Positions 40,696-48,526 of a stretch of DNA of 64,000 nt are shown one piece after another (position 1 is the first letter of the stretch; every line of letters starts with the position of its first letter). The stretch covers positions 1-64,000 of the forward strand of contig NZ_JAAEAH010000012.1 in the NCBI RefSeq assembly GCF_010998615.1, given 5' to 3'. Made by a program: the position numbers and the translations under genes. Below the pieces are notes generated by a model. That model was not told where the DNA came from, searched no databases, and was given only the letters and a program-made list of their open reading frames with translations. This DNA comes from Myxococcus sp. CA023. Lineage in GTDB: Bacteria > Myxococcota > Myxococcia > Myxococcales > Myxococcaceae.

Positions 40696-42891
40696 TCAGG
40701 CAGATGGCAGGGAGCAACGAAAGAGGGCGCCGCGACCTGCGCGGCGGCACTCGGCCTGGAGCCGACCTTGGTGCACCTCGAGGATTGAGCGGCTGATAGA
40801 CAAGCCCATGCCCAGCCCTTCCTGTTTGGTGGTGAAGAATGGCTGGAAGAGGTGGTCCAAGGCTTCCTCACTCAGCCCCACCCCCGTGTCCTCCACCACC
40901 AGCTCCACCCGACCGACCTCTGCCCTGGTGCGCACCCACACTTGCCGCTCCCCGGGGGCACACGGGCTCACCGCATCCAGGGCGTTGACGAGCAGATTGA
41001 GAACGACCTGCTGAAGCTGCACGTTGTCTCCCCATACGAGGAGGGGTGCGTCGGCCAGCTCAAGCGTGAGCGTAGCCCCGCGGAGCTGAGCGTCCATGTC
41101 CACCAAGTGCGCCATCCCACGCACCAATGCGTTGAAATCATGGGGGGCATGCTGCGACTCGCCCTTTTTGAGCAGCGTTCGCATGTGTCGGATGACCTCG
41201 CCGGCCCGCTGGTCGTCGGAGATGATGTCCTGGAGCACCTCGCGCAGCAGGGCCGTATCCATGGGCGTGCGCTCCAGGAGTCGTTGGGCCGTCTCTGCGT
41301 TGGTGCGGATTGCAGCCAGGGGCTGATTGAGTTCGTGGGCGATGGAGACGCCCAGTTCTCCTACGGCGGCCACGCGCTCCAAGTGAGCTCGCTCATCCCG
41401 GGCCTGGCGCACCTCCAGTTCAGCGCGCTTTCGCGGGGTGACGTCCACCACGGAGACAACAGCCCCGCCCTCGGATCGCTCGAGCCTTCGGGCGCGCAGT
41501 TCGAACCAGGCACCCGGCGTCAGTCCGCCAAACTCCACCACGCCTTCCTGTGAGTACCCGGCGAGCACGTCCTGGACAAGCGCCACCACCGCCTCCAGTT
41601 CGCAATGGCCCGTGCGCACCACCTCCCGGAAGGGCTCTAGCCAGGAGGTTCCCGGCGCCCAAGCCATCCCGCCAGACTGGCCACTCAGGCCCTCAAGCAG
41701 GCTCGGGGGCGGGTTGGCGCGCAGCACCATCCCGCTCCGGTCGAGGATGGCCACGGAGCCCGGCAATGAGTCCAGCACCACCAAGTTCAACCGCTGTGCC
41801 CCCAGACGCCGTCGTCGCTCCAGTAGCAGCACGACAATGAGCGCCGCCTGCAACAGGCCCGCGCACAGAATGACTGACACCTGCCAGCGATAGCGTGCCC
41901 AGAGGCCGGGCTCATGAAAACGCACTACGCTGCCGGGCGGCAACCGGCTGGTAGGAATGTGCAATCGCACCAGCTCGCGGCCGTCGAAGACGGTTTGGTT
42001 GGACTCCAGGGCCCCGGACGGCAGGGAAGCAAGGGGCTCGCCATGGAGCACCTGGAGGGTTCGCCGCGCCATGTCCCGGCCCAGCATCTCGTAATCCATC
42101 AGCACCCCTCCGACGATGCCACTCCCCAGCATCGTCCCGTGGACACTGAAGAGGGGTGGGCTCCCATCGGCGCGCAGTAGGCTCGTCACGTCGCGGGTGA
42201 TGAAGCTCTGCCCCGTCGTGTCCTGCATGAAGGCCACCACGATGATGACGGTATCCGCGGGGAGCGCGCGCGCTCGCTGCCGCAATTTCTCCAACGTCAG
42301 TCCTTTGAGGCCGATAAATTCACGACCTGGCGCAGCGGCGCGCACTTCCTGCTCCACGTAATCCCAGGCGTCCACCTCCCGCTGGCTGGAGCCGAGGACG
42401 AGGGCGACATGGCGCGTATCCGGCAGCAGCCGCAGGGCCGTCCGAACGGTGCCAGGCACGTCCAGGTCTGCCCAGTTCCCTTTGACGTAGGGGCTCTGGG
42501 GCAGCGTGTCCACCAGGAAGGCATCGTTGTAGACGGAGAAGAGCGGCACCCGTGGCCACAGCTCATGCTGCAGTCTGAGCACGAAGGGAGTTGCGTCTGC
42601 GTAGACGACGATGACATCAGGTCGCTGCTCACGGTACTTGACGAGGTAGAAGTCGTGCAGCGCCCGCTCGTACTCCGGGCCCCCGAACCAGCCCATGTCC
42701 AGGGATTCGATGTTGATGATGCGCTGCTCGCCGTCCTGGCTCGTCATCGCTCGCCGGAAGCCCTGAGTAAGGTCCGCGATGGCCGGCATCGTGGCATCCT
42801 CCGGCACAAAGAGCAGCACCGTCTTCGCGCGAGTGGAGGCTTCGGCGGGGAGCGTCATCAGCCACAACAGCAGCAAGGCCAGGGGGCGCAT
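40696..42891 (-). CDS. sensor histidine kinase with ABC-substrate-binding-type sensor and PAS domain
   Basis: 731 aa. Signal peptide MRPLALLLLWLMTLPAEAS; an extracytoplasmic domain (about 22-335) resembles ABC substrate-binding (PF04392-like): VLLFVPEDATMPAIADLTQG, RPDVIVVYADATPFVLRLQH, YVKGNWADLDVPGTVRTALR, VALVLGSSQREVDAWDYVEQ, DTVIIVVAFMQDTTGQSFI. One membrane helix (SVILCAGLLQAALIVVLLLE), then PAS (VLDSLPGSVAILDRSGMVLR), HisKA with VSIAHELNQPLAAIRTNAET, and HATPase (LNLLVNALDAV, EDTGVGL, FTTKQEGLGMGLSISR). GGAG six bases before the ATG. Divergent from its likely partner regulator at 43035. Confidence 0.92.
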   Translation of the reverse strand: MRPLALLLLWLMTLPAEASTRAKTVLLFVPEDATMPAIADLTQGFRRAMTSQDGEQRIINIESLDMGWFGGPEYERALHDFYLVKYREQRPDVIVVYADATPFVLRLQHELWPRVPLFSVYNDAFLVDTLPQSPYVKGNWADLDVPGTVRTALRLLPDTRHVALVLGSSQREVDAWDYVEQEVRAAAPGREFIGLKGLTLEKLRQRARALPADTVIIVVAFMQDTTGQSFITRDVTSLLRADGSPPLFSVHGTMLGSGIVGGVLMDYEMLGRDMARRTLQVLHGEPLASLPSGALESNQTVFDGRELVRLHIPTSRLPPGSVVRFHEPGLWARYRWQVSVILCAGLLQAALIVVLLLERRRRLGAQRLNLVVLDSLPGSVAILDRSGMVLRANPPPSLLEGLSGQSGGMAWAPGTSWLEPFREVVRTGHCELEAVVALVQDVLAGYSQEGVVEFGGLTPGAWFELRARRLERSEGGAVVSVVDVTPRKRAELEVRQARDERAHLERVAAVGELGVSIAHELNQPLAAIRTNAETAQRLLERTPMDTALLREVLQDIISDDQRAGEVIRHMRTLLKKGESQHAPHDFNALVRGMAHLVDMDAQLRGATLTLELADAPLLVWGDNVQLQQVVLNLLVNALDAVSPCAPGERQVWVRTRAEVGRVELVVEDTGVGLSEEALDHLFQPFFTTKQEGLGMGLSISRSILEVHQGRLQAECRRAGRGALFRCSLPSA

Positions 42892-43034
42892 TCAGTCTCC
42901 AGGAATGTAGTCCAGGCCTGCATGCGCGGCGACGACCCCAGGTAGAAATTCCCAGAGTGCGTTCTCGGAGTCCGAACGAGTAATCTGGGAGCGCTTCGCC
43001 AAGAAGAGGCGACAGGCGCCTAGGGGGTTTCGCC
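42892..43034. promoter_or_regulatory. divergent two-component control region
   Basis: 143 bp between the kinase and regulator starts. It must contain both promoters; no operator was recognised. A G-rich run (TAGGGGG) precedes the regulator GTG. Confidence 0.45.
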
Positions 43035-43664
43035 GTGAAGCTGTCTCCACCACTCACACGGAGCACGGTGTTCGTGATGGATGACGACCCGTCCGTACTG
43101 CGCAGCCTCACGCGCATGTTCCAGGTGGAAGGATACGCGGTGGAGGAATTCTCCCACCCGAGGCGGTTGCTAGAGAGGGGCCCCGGACCGCGCCCGGGGT
43201 GCGTGGTGATGGACCTCCGCATGCCGGAGCTCAACGGCCTGGAGTTGCAGGAGGAGTTGCGCCGGACAGGCTGGCTGCACCCCTTCGTCTTCATCAGCGG
43301 ACATGGGGATGTGCCGGCGGCGGTGAAGGCAATGAAGGCCGGAGCGGTGGACTTTCTCTCCAAGCCCTTCAGCACCGAGGAGTTGCTGGCAGCCGTGGAG
43401 CGGGCGCTGGCCCAGGACCGGGCGGCAAGCATTGTCGAACAGGAGCATCAGGCACTGCGCTCCCGCTTCTCCACGCTCACCCCTCGGGAGTGGCAGGTGT
43501 GTCGGATGGTGACCTTGGGGCTTCTCAACAAACAGATCGCAGCTGAGCTGGGCACGGCCGAGCAGACGGTGCGCCTGCAGCGCTCGCGCGTCATGGAGAA
43601 GCTGGCGGTGAACTCACTCGCAGAGCTGGTCCGACTGTTGGAGCGGCTGGACTCCCAGCCCTGA
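43035..43664 (+). CDS. FixJ/LuxR-family response regulator
   Basis: 209 aa from GTG 43035. Receiver: TVFVMDDDPSVLRSLTRMFQ, phospho-acceptor Asp60 in GCVVMDLRMPELNG, HPFVFISGHGDVPAAVKAMK and VDFLSKPFS (Lys). C-terminal LuxR-type HTH at about 145-205: FSTLTPREWQVCRMVTLGLL, NKQIAAELGTAEQTVRLQRS, RVMEKLAVNSLAELVRLLER. Paired with the divergent kinase at 40696-42891. The targets are unknown. Confidence 0.93.
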   Translation: MKLSPPLTRSTVFVMDDDPSVLRSLTRMFQVEGYAVEEFSHPRRLLERGPGPRPGCVVMDLRMPELNGLELQEELRRTGWLHPFVFISGHGDVPAAVKAMKAGAVDFLSKPFSTEELLAAVERALAQDRAASIVEQEHQALRSRFSTLTPREWQVCRMVTLGLLNKQIAAELGTAEQTVRLQRSRVMEKLAVNSLAELVRLLERLDSQP

Positions 43665-44001
43665 AGTCGAGGCAGGTGGGGTGGTCCAGACACACTCCCA
43701 TTCCTCTGTCAATTCAACAAAGATCTCAATGGTGGAAGGATTGTCCATCACTAGGGTGAGCCCACATGTGAGCGTCACCCGCTTCCGTGGACATGCCCGA
43801 TGTGATGGCAGGGTGTTCTTCGATGTCGGAGCGAGAGAAGAACAGTCGGCCGCTCGGCGTGCCCGACCGGGCTCCGGCGTCCCGCCGAAGTTCATCTGAC
43901 ATATCCGTCAATCACAAAATCCCACCGACAGCTCAACACCAAGCTCGACACACTCTTGATATGTTGTTGAAGTCCCCAACTCAACCGCGAGGAAACTCCC
44001 C
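43665..44001. other. gap and promoter before the hydrolase
   Basis: 337 bp. AT-richer near 43900-43985 (CAATCACAAAATCCCACCGA, CACTCTTGATATGTTGTTGA). A short minus-strand frame (MSDELRRDAGARSGTPSGRL) and a plus-strand frame from 43681 were not convincing. This is probably where the actinobacterial-looking segment begins. Confidence 0.4.
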
Positions 44002-45774
44002 GTGTCTGCTTCGTCATATCCGTCCAGCGCTTTCGACTCCGTCTATGGGCCGTCGATCCCCCCCCGCAGCGTCAAGTCCGGGGTCATCAGCGATATCGAG
44101 CACTTCTCCGTCCGCGTGCCGGTCGACCCGGAACACTCCGAACCGGGTAAGAGCGTGGACCTCGATGCGTACTGCGCCATGCCCAGAGGGGCCGGCCCCT
44201 TCCCCGTGGTCATCCTGCCGTCACCGCTGGCTCCGATGGGGTGGCGCTCATACTGGATGGGCCTGACCTATCCGCCGGGCCCGATGCCCGGGGTGGAGCA
44301 GTCTGAGACGATGAGTGTCGAGGTGCCCATCATCGAGGACGGCGCCGGACTGCTGCCCGTGCTGGCGCGGGCCGGGTACATCGCGCTCGCCTACAGCGAG
44401 CGAGGACTGGCCGACTCCACCGGGCTGATCGACGTGGCCGGGCCGCAGGATCAGAGGGACGGCAGCGCGGTGATCGACTTTGTCCTCGCCAACCTACCCG
44501 CGGCTGATCCGAGCCGGATCGCTTTCGTCGGCGCCTCCTACGGCGCGGGACAGAGCCTGCTGATTGCCGCCCAAGACCCTCGGGTCAAGGCCGTCGCCGC
44601 GATGAGCGCCTGGGCGGACCTGGCGGCAGGGTTGTTCGAGAACGGCACCCGGCACATGCAGGCGTTCCTCGCGCTGCGTGCGCTGTTCGAACGGGAACCG
44701 TTCCCGCCGAAGCCCGGCGAGCCCACGTTGCCGCACCCGACATACCTGAATCCGGAGACGGCGCGGCTCTTCGAGCGCTACATGTCCGCCGACTATCGGG
44801 CCCACATGCCCGAACTGCTGGATTTCGCAGCCCAACGGTCGCCGCTCGCACCCGACATCTTCGAACGTCTCGACCGGCCGGACCTCGCGATCCTGCTCTG
44901 CACCTACTGGCACGAGACCCTGTTCTCCAACAACGCGGTGGTCGAGTTCTTCAACAAGCTCAGCGCTCCGGCGAAGCGACTGATCGTGCAGGTCGGCGAC
45001 CACGGCGCGGGCGAGTTGACCGGGCTGGCCGGATTGGGCAGCCGTCCCACGGACGCGATGCGGTGGTGGCTCGACTACCACCTCAAGGGCCTCGGCGAAC
45101 TCGACGGCAACACCGTGGTGGTCGAACCGATGCATCACCCGCTCCGGGCGGCCGACAAGTTCCCGGACTGGGAGGCGTTCGTGCGCTCCCCCCAGCGGTT
45201 CCACCTGAGGGCGCCCGGCCGGGAACCGGGCAGCATGACCAGGGAGCCGGACACCAGGCCCTGGGAGTACGCCTTCACCGCCGGGGCCAACACGGCAGCG
45301 GAAGTGGCTGCGGAGTTGCTCAAGACGGGCCAGCGGGAGCGTCTGACCCTCCCGATGCGGTACCAGACCGCCGACATCGCGTCGGAGCACGCGGTGTATT
45401 GGCGCAGCGACCTGTTCCCCCAGCGCCAGCGGATCAGTGGTGAGGTGCGGCTGCACCTGACCGTCAAGCCCGCCAACAAGTCGGTGACGCTGGTGGCGTA
45501 CCTGTTCGACGTGAATGACGGCAAGAATGACCGGATCGTCACCAGCGCCGCCTACACCATCCACAACGAGCAGGCCGACCAGCCGACCGCGGTGGACTTC
45601 GGGTTCCAGCTGACCGACTACGACCTGCCGCCGGGTCACAGCCTGCTGCTGGTCGTGGACACCCAGGACAAGTTCCTGGCCGACGCGTCCACGGCCGGTA
45701 CCGTGACAGTGCTCCAGCCGGCCAACGGCTCATCCTACGTCGACATCCCGATGGGGGACTACCAGGCGCAGTAG
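44002..45774 (+). CDS. CocE/NonD-type serine hydrolase (peptidase S15-like)
   Basis: 590 aa from GTG 44002 with GAGGAAA upstream. Alpha/beta-hydrolase part: LDAYCAMPRGAGPFPVVILP, the nucleophile elbow RIAFVGASYGAGQSLLIAA with Ser179, the acid near LAILLCTYWHETLF and the His in LIVQVGDHGAGELTG. The C-terminal jelly-roll (KSVTLVAYLFDVNDGKNDRI, PPGHSLLLVVDTQDKFLADA) is the CocE/X-Pro-dipeptidase type. No signal peptide. The substrate class is esters, amides or peptides. Codon use (CTG/GTC/CGG rich, CAG, GAC) and the following hairpin look actinobacterial. A second stump downstream suggests a transferred segment. Confidence 0.85.
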   Translation: MSASSYPSSAFDSVYGPSIPPRSVKSGVISDIEHFSVRVPVDPEHSEPGKSVDLDAYCAMPRGAGPFPVVILPSPLAPMGWRSYWMGLTYPPGPMPGVEQSETMSVEVPIIEDGAGLLPVLARAGYIALAYSERGLADSTGLIDVAGPQDQRDGSAVIDFVLANLPAADPSRIAFVGASYGAGQSLLIAAQDPRVKAVAAMSAWADLAAGLFENGTRHMQAFLALRALFEREPFPPKPGEPTLPHPTYLNPETARLFERYMSADYRAHMPELLDFAAQRSPLAPDIFERLDRPDLAILLCTYWHETLFSNNAVVEFFNKLSAPAKRLIVQVGDHGAGELTGLAGLGSRPTDAMRWWLDYHLKGLGELDGNTVVVEPMHHPLRAADKFPDWEAFVRSPQRFHLRAPGREPGSMTREPDTRPWEYAFTAGANTAAEVAAELLKTGQRERLTLPMRYQTADIASEHAVYWRSDLFPQRQRISGEVRLHLTVKPANKSVTLVAYLFDVNDGKNDRIVTSAAYTIHNEQADQPTAVDFGFQLTDYDLPPGHSLLLVVDTQDKFLADASTAGTVTVLQPANGSSYVDIPMGDYQAQ

Positions 45775-45885
45775 CGACACGGCCGCAGGGCGTCTCCACT
45801 CTCTGGATCCCCGCCGATGACCTGAGACGTGGGTTCATCCGGGTCGGCTCCACTGACCCGCGCGCCAGGTCGCTACGGACAGCTG

Positions 45886-45915
45886 TCGGGGCCTCACCGT
45901 ACGGTGGGGCCCCGA
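45886..45915 (+). terminator. long perfect hairpin after the hydrolase, no U-tract
   Basis: TCGGGGCCTCACCGTA pairs with CGGTGGGGCCCCGA (14-bp stem with one mismatch). There is no U-run, a type common downstream of actinobacterial genes. It lies between the hydrolase and a convergent gene tail, so it may serve both. Confidence 0.7.
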
Positions 45916-45927
45916 CGTGCTGACCGG

Positions 45928-46029
45928 TCAGCGGGCGATGCCGAGGTTGACCAGCCTAGGCCAATCACGGGCGGCCGTGGGGGGGCTCCCCGGCGGCGAA
46001 GAAGAACAGGTCCAGGACGGCGTGGTCGT
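45928..46029 (-). pseudogene. C-terminal stump of a convergent actinobacterial-like gene
   Basis: On the minus strand the reading ends RDWPRLVNLGIAR then stop TGA (45928-45930), and upstream in another frame DDHAVLDLFFFAAGE; a shift in the run of seven G at about 45980 separates the two. The 5' side stops exactly where repeat A locus 14 begins (46030). Not assigned to a family. Confidence 0.5.
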
Positions 46030-46175
46030 CCCTGTGCCTACCCGAAATTCGCTCGCTGCGTCATGGGTGCGTCAAGGCCACATTCGGCAGCGCGTCAATG
46101 CGAGTGAGCGAGGCGCGCGAGAGGGCATCGGCAGCTCAGTGTATCCGCCGAGGCGACAACTTCCCTGACATAGGG
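46030..46175 (+). repeat. repeat A, locus 14 (longest form)
   Basis: 146 bp. CCCTGTGCCTACCCGAAATT, CGCTCGCTGCGTCATGGGTG, CGTCAAGGCCACATTCGGCA, GCGCGTCAATGCGAGTGAGC, GAGGCGCGCG, an added GAGGGCATCGGCAGCTCAGT, and right end GAGGCGACAACTTCCCTGAC then ATAGGG. Terminal bases CCCTGTG and (reversed) CCCTATG form the inverted repeat. Confidence 0.9.
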
Positions 46176-46365
46176 GCCCGGTGGTACGGCCGCTCGGGAA
46201 TGCACGGCATCGCGCCAGTCCGCGCAGCGTAGTGCAGCGCGGAGAGAAAGCGAACAGCCATGCCCCGGCAGCCTCCGCTTCATGGCGGGAGGGGCAGCAG
46301 GCCATTTCCCGACCCCGGCATGAGTTTTCATAGGTGGACAATTCCAATTTCCGGGAGGAATTAGC

Positions 46366-46752
46366 ATGAGGAAGCTTGGATATGGACTACTCGTCACCAC
46401 GGGGCTTCTTATCGGCACACTTGCTGAAGCCCAAGGGGCTTCCCAGCCACCGTCCGCGGGACGCCAGGCGGATGAGTCGACACGGCAACAGCCAGGCTGC
46501 GCCTGTGGGATGATGGGCAGCGGCATGATGGGTCAGGGAATGGGCGGCGCGGGAATGAACTGCCCCATGCGCGGAATGGCGGACGTGCAGATGGAGCAGA
46601 CGCAAGAAGGGGCCACTCTGCACCTCACCGCAAAGAACCCCAGTCAGGTCGAGGACGTCCGGCACATGGCGGAACGGATGCAGCGCTGCATGAGCGGAAG
46701 CGGCGCCCCGCAGCAGGGCCAACCGGCCTCGCCCCGTCAGCAACAACGCTGA
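46366..46752 (+). CDS. secreted Met/Cys/Gly-rich protein, candidate metal binder
   Basis: 128 aa; GGAGGAA seven bases before the ATG. Signal peptide MRKLGYGLLVTTGLLIGTLA ends AEA-Q. The middle (CACGMMGSGMMGQGMGGAGM, then NCPMRGM) is a Met-Gly repeat with four Cys-like positions, a pattern seen in periplasmic copper-handling proteins. A predicted coiled stretch follows (SQVEDVRHMAERMQRCMSG). The N-terminal linker is Ser/Gln-rich and the C-terminus is Pro/Gln-rich. Copper or silver binding is inferred from composition. No transporter or copper regulator is next to it. Confidence 0.7.
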   Translation: MRKLGYGLLVTTGLLIGTLAEAQGASQPPSAGRQADESTRQQPGCACGMMGSGMMGQGMGGAGMNCPMRGMADVQMEQTQEGATLHLTAKNPSQVEDVRHMAERMQRCMSGSGAPQQGQPASPRQQQR

Positions 46753-47052
46753 GCACGGCGCGTCGTTCCCCGGTCTGAAAAGCGGCGTTCCAGTCCACGG
46801 GCTCGCTATGGGCAATGAACGCACTCTTGAGAGATACGCTCACGGCAGGAAGCGGCGAGCCGCTGCCTCCTCCGCCTAAAGCCCCTGTCCGAAGTGACCC
46901 ATCGCCTTACGGTGGCGCTTCAGCTCGTTACGGAAGGCGTCAGGCAGATCGGCGCCGGGGCGGTGGCATCTGCCCACACATCGCCATGAGTTCCGTGTAC
47001 CGGGCCTCACCACTCACCACGCTCGGGAATCATTCGAAGTAGACTCGTCACC
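46753..47052. other. gap with a short minus-strand remnant
   Basis: 300 bp. On the minus strand 46869-47010 reads ADLPDAFRNELKRHRKAMGH then FGQGL and a stop, with GQMPPP in another frame upstream. This looks like the 3' tail of an unassigned gene. The promoter of the downstream secreted protein is expected in the last 100 bases. Confidence 0.4.
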
Positions 47053-48228
47053 ATGAATCTCACAGGGTGGTGTCTGGGCTGCCTGCTCGTCATCGTGGCC
47101 CAGGGTCCAGCGAGTTCAGCCCGGCCGAAGCCTGCCCAGCGCGTGCTGACCTGGAACGTCGACGGTGTCCCGCAGCGGATGACGGTGTTGCAGGACGATG
47201 GGCCTGTCCTGCCGAGCAAAGAGCCGGATACACGCATCGACATTCTGAGTGTCATCGGACCGATGGTGACAACCCGGTTCATGCAGACGTGGATGGGCGA
47301 CTCGGGCGGATACATCACCGAGTCCATGCGGGTGGAATATCGCGGGAAATATCGCTTTTCGCTGGGTGAATACCTGGAGGAAACAAGACAGGGAGGCCGG
47401 GTCCTCGCAGCGATACTCAAGATGCCGGATGTTCCATCGAAGGAGCGCTGTCCTTCCCCCTCGATGGTGAAGGAGCAGCCCTCCTTCACGAAGGGCCGAG
47501 AGCAACTCCTCACGGCGGGCTGTGCACATCCGAAGTGGCTCACGCTGGAGCCGGAGGCATTCTCCATCCTGAACTGGGATGACGAGGACAAAGTCCTGCT
47601 GGCCATCCAGACGTTCCATCCGGAAGGAATGCGCTCGTCGAATCGGATGGAGCGGGTGGGCGTCTGGCTGACGGCACCTCCGGAATGGAGGCCCTGGCTG
47701 GAGGCTGCACGCCGCGGCGAGGGACTGTTCGAAGACCAGCGGGATGACTGGGTGAGGCGGCTTTCACCGCGGGAACTCGCCACCGTACGTGCACGTGTGA
47801 CGAAGCTGAAGCATACGGCTCGCCGAAAGTTCATCGCGGAGACGGTGTATCGAGCGCAACAGGCACCTCTGAGCGCGGCGGACCTGGTGGATGAGTTCTT
47901 CCCGGAGCCGAAGGACGGGGGATTGGACCTGGACACTCAATGGGCGTGGTCGGACCGGGTGCTCTACCTGCGAAACACGCCCCGCTGCCGCAAGGCCGCA
48001 GAGGTGGTATTCCGTGAGCAGTGGGCCCCAGAGACAGCGAAGGCCATTGTCTTCAATCTCACGCAGTGTGGAGGCTTCTATGGGCAAGCGCCTCCGAAAG
48101 GCTGCGTGGAGCACGCCGCCCCGGCCTCCTGTATCAAACCCTGGGTCGAGGCCCAGCAAGAGCAAGAACGGAGCGCCAGTCAGTTTTCCCCGGTGAATGA
48201 CCGCGAGGGCTCTGCGCCCGCGGAATGA
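47053..48228 (+). CDS. secreted hypothetical protein, 391 aa
   Basis: Signal peptide (MNLTGWCLGCLLVIVAQGPA). A beta-rich N-terminal half (QRVLTWNVDGVPQRMTVLQD, ESMRVEYRGKYRFSLGEYLE) and a helical C-terminal half (RELATVRARVTKLKHTARRK, QAPLSAADLVDEFFPEPKDG). A Cys pair near the C-terminus (TQCGGFYGQAPPKGC). No family recognised. Its codon use is host-like. It is followed by repeat B copy 3. Confidence 0.7.
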   Translation: MNLTGWCLGCLLVIVAQGPASSARPKPAQRVLTWNVDGVPQRMTVLQDDGPVLPSKEPDTRIDILSVIGPMVTTRFMQTWMGDSGGYITESMRVEYRGKYRFSLGEYLEETRQGGRVLAAILKMPDVPSKERCPSPSMVKEQPSFTKGREQLLTAGCAHPKWLTLEPEAFSILNWDDEDKVLLAIQTFHPEGMRSSNRMERVGVWLTAPPEWRPWLEAARRGEGLFEDQRDDWVRRLSPRELATVRARVTKLKHTARRKFIAETVYRAQQAPLSAADLVDEFFPEPKDGGLDLDTQWAWSDRVLYLRNTPRCRKAAEVVFREQWAPETAKAIVFNLTQCGGFYGQAPPKGCVEHAAPASCIKPWVEAQQEQERSASQFSPVNDREGSAPAE

Positions 48229-48257
48229 CGCGCCAGGCTCTGTCTGATGAATTCAGC

Positions 48258-48494
48258 AAGGCCGGTTGTTGGCCTTCGTGCATAAGCCCCTGAATCACAA
48301 GGGATTTTGCCTCGCGGTGATGAAGAGGGCGCTCTCTGCCCTCTGCCCCCAGAGCGAGATGCCCGCCCTTCGCCGCCGCCAAACGGGCTCTCTGGAACGC
48401 TCTTTCGCTCGTTTTGGGGAGAGAGACCGAGAATGGTTAACAATTTTGTTAACCACCCAGGGCAGCCGATTCTGACAATCCCGAGCTTTCAATG
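48258..48494 (+). repeat. repeat B, copy 3
   Basis: Shares with copies 1 and 2 a hairpin ending GGCCTTCGTGC, then TAAGCCCCTGAATCACAA, GGATTTTGCCTCG, GGGCTCTCTGGAACGCTCTT, GGGGAGAGAGACCGAG, the palindrome TGGTTAACAATTTTGTTAAC then CA (48434-48454), and CCGATTCTGACAATCCCGAG. It diverges in the middle with several indels, so it is an older copy. It ends just before the alcohol dehydrogenase stop. Confidence 0.75.
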
Positions 48495-48526
48495 TTGACG
48501 GCCAGCATGAGGAGTCGGTGCACTGC

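Noticed and set aside
12400-46107. Recurrent short frames ending in peptides like CAYPKFGRCVMGAPRPHSAL then RQCE
   Set aside because: They are translations of repeat A in one frame and recur at at least six loci. Their codon content follows the repeat, indels break them at other loci and no ribosome sites precede them, so I do not think they are genes.
6965-48492. Minus-strand frames in the three copies of repeat B, all ending in ArgGlnAsnProLeu
   Set aside because: Differences between copies 1 and 3 include indels out of frame and are not concentrated at third positions. The shared stop reflects the repeat itself.
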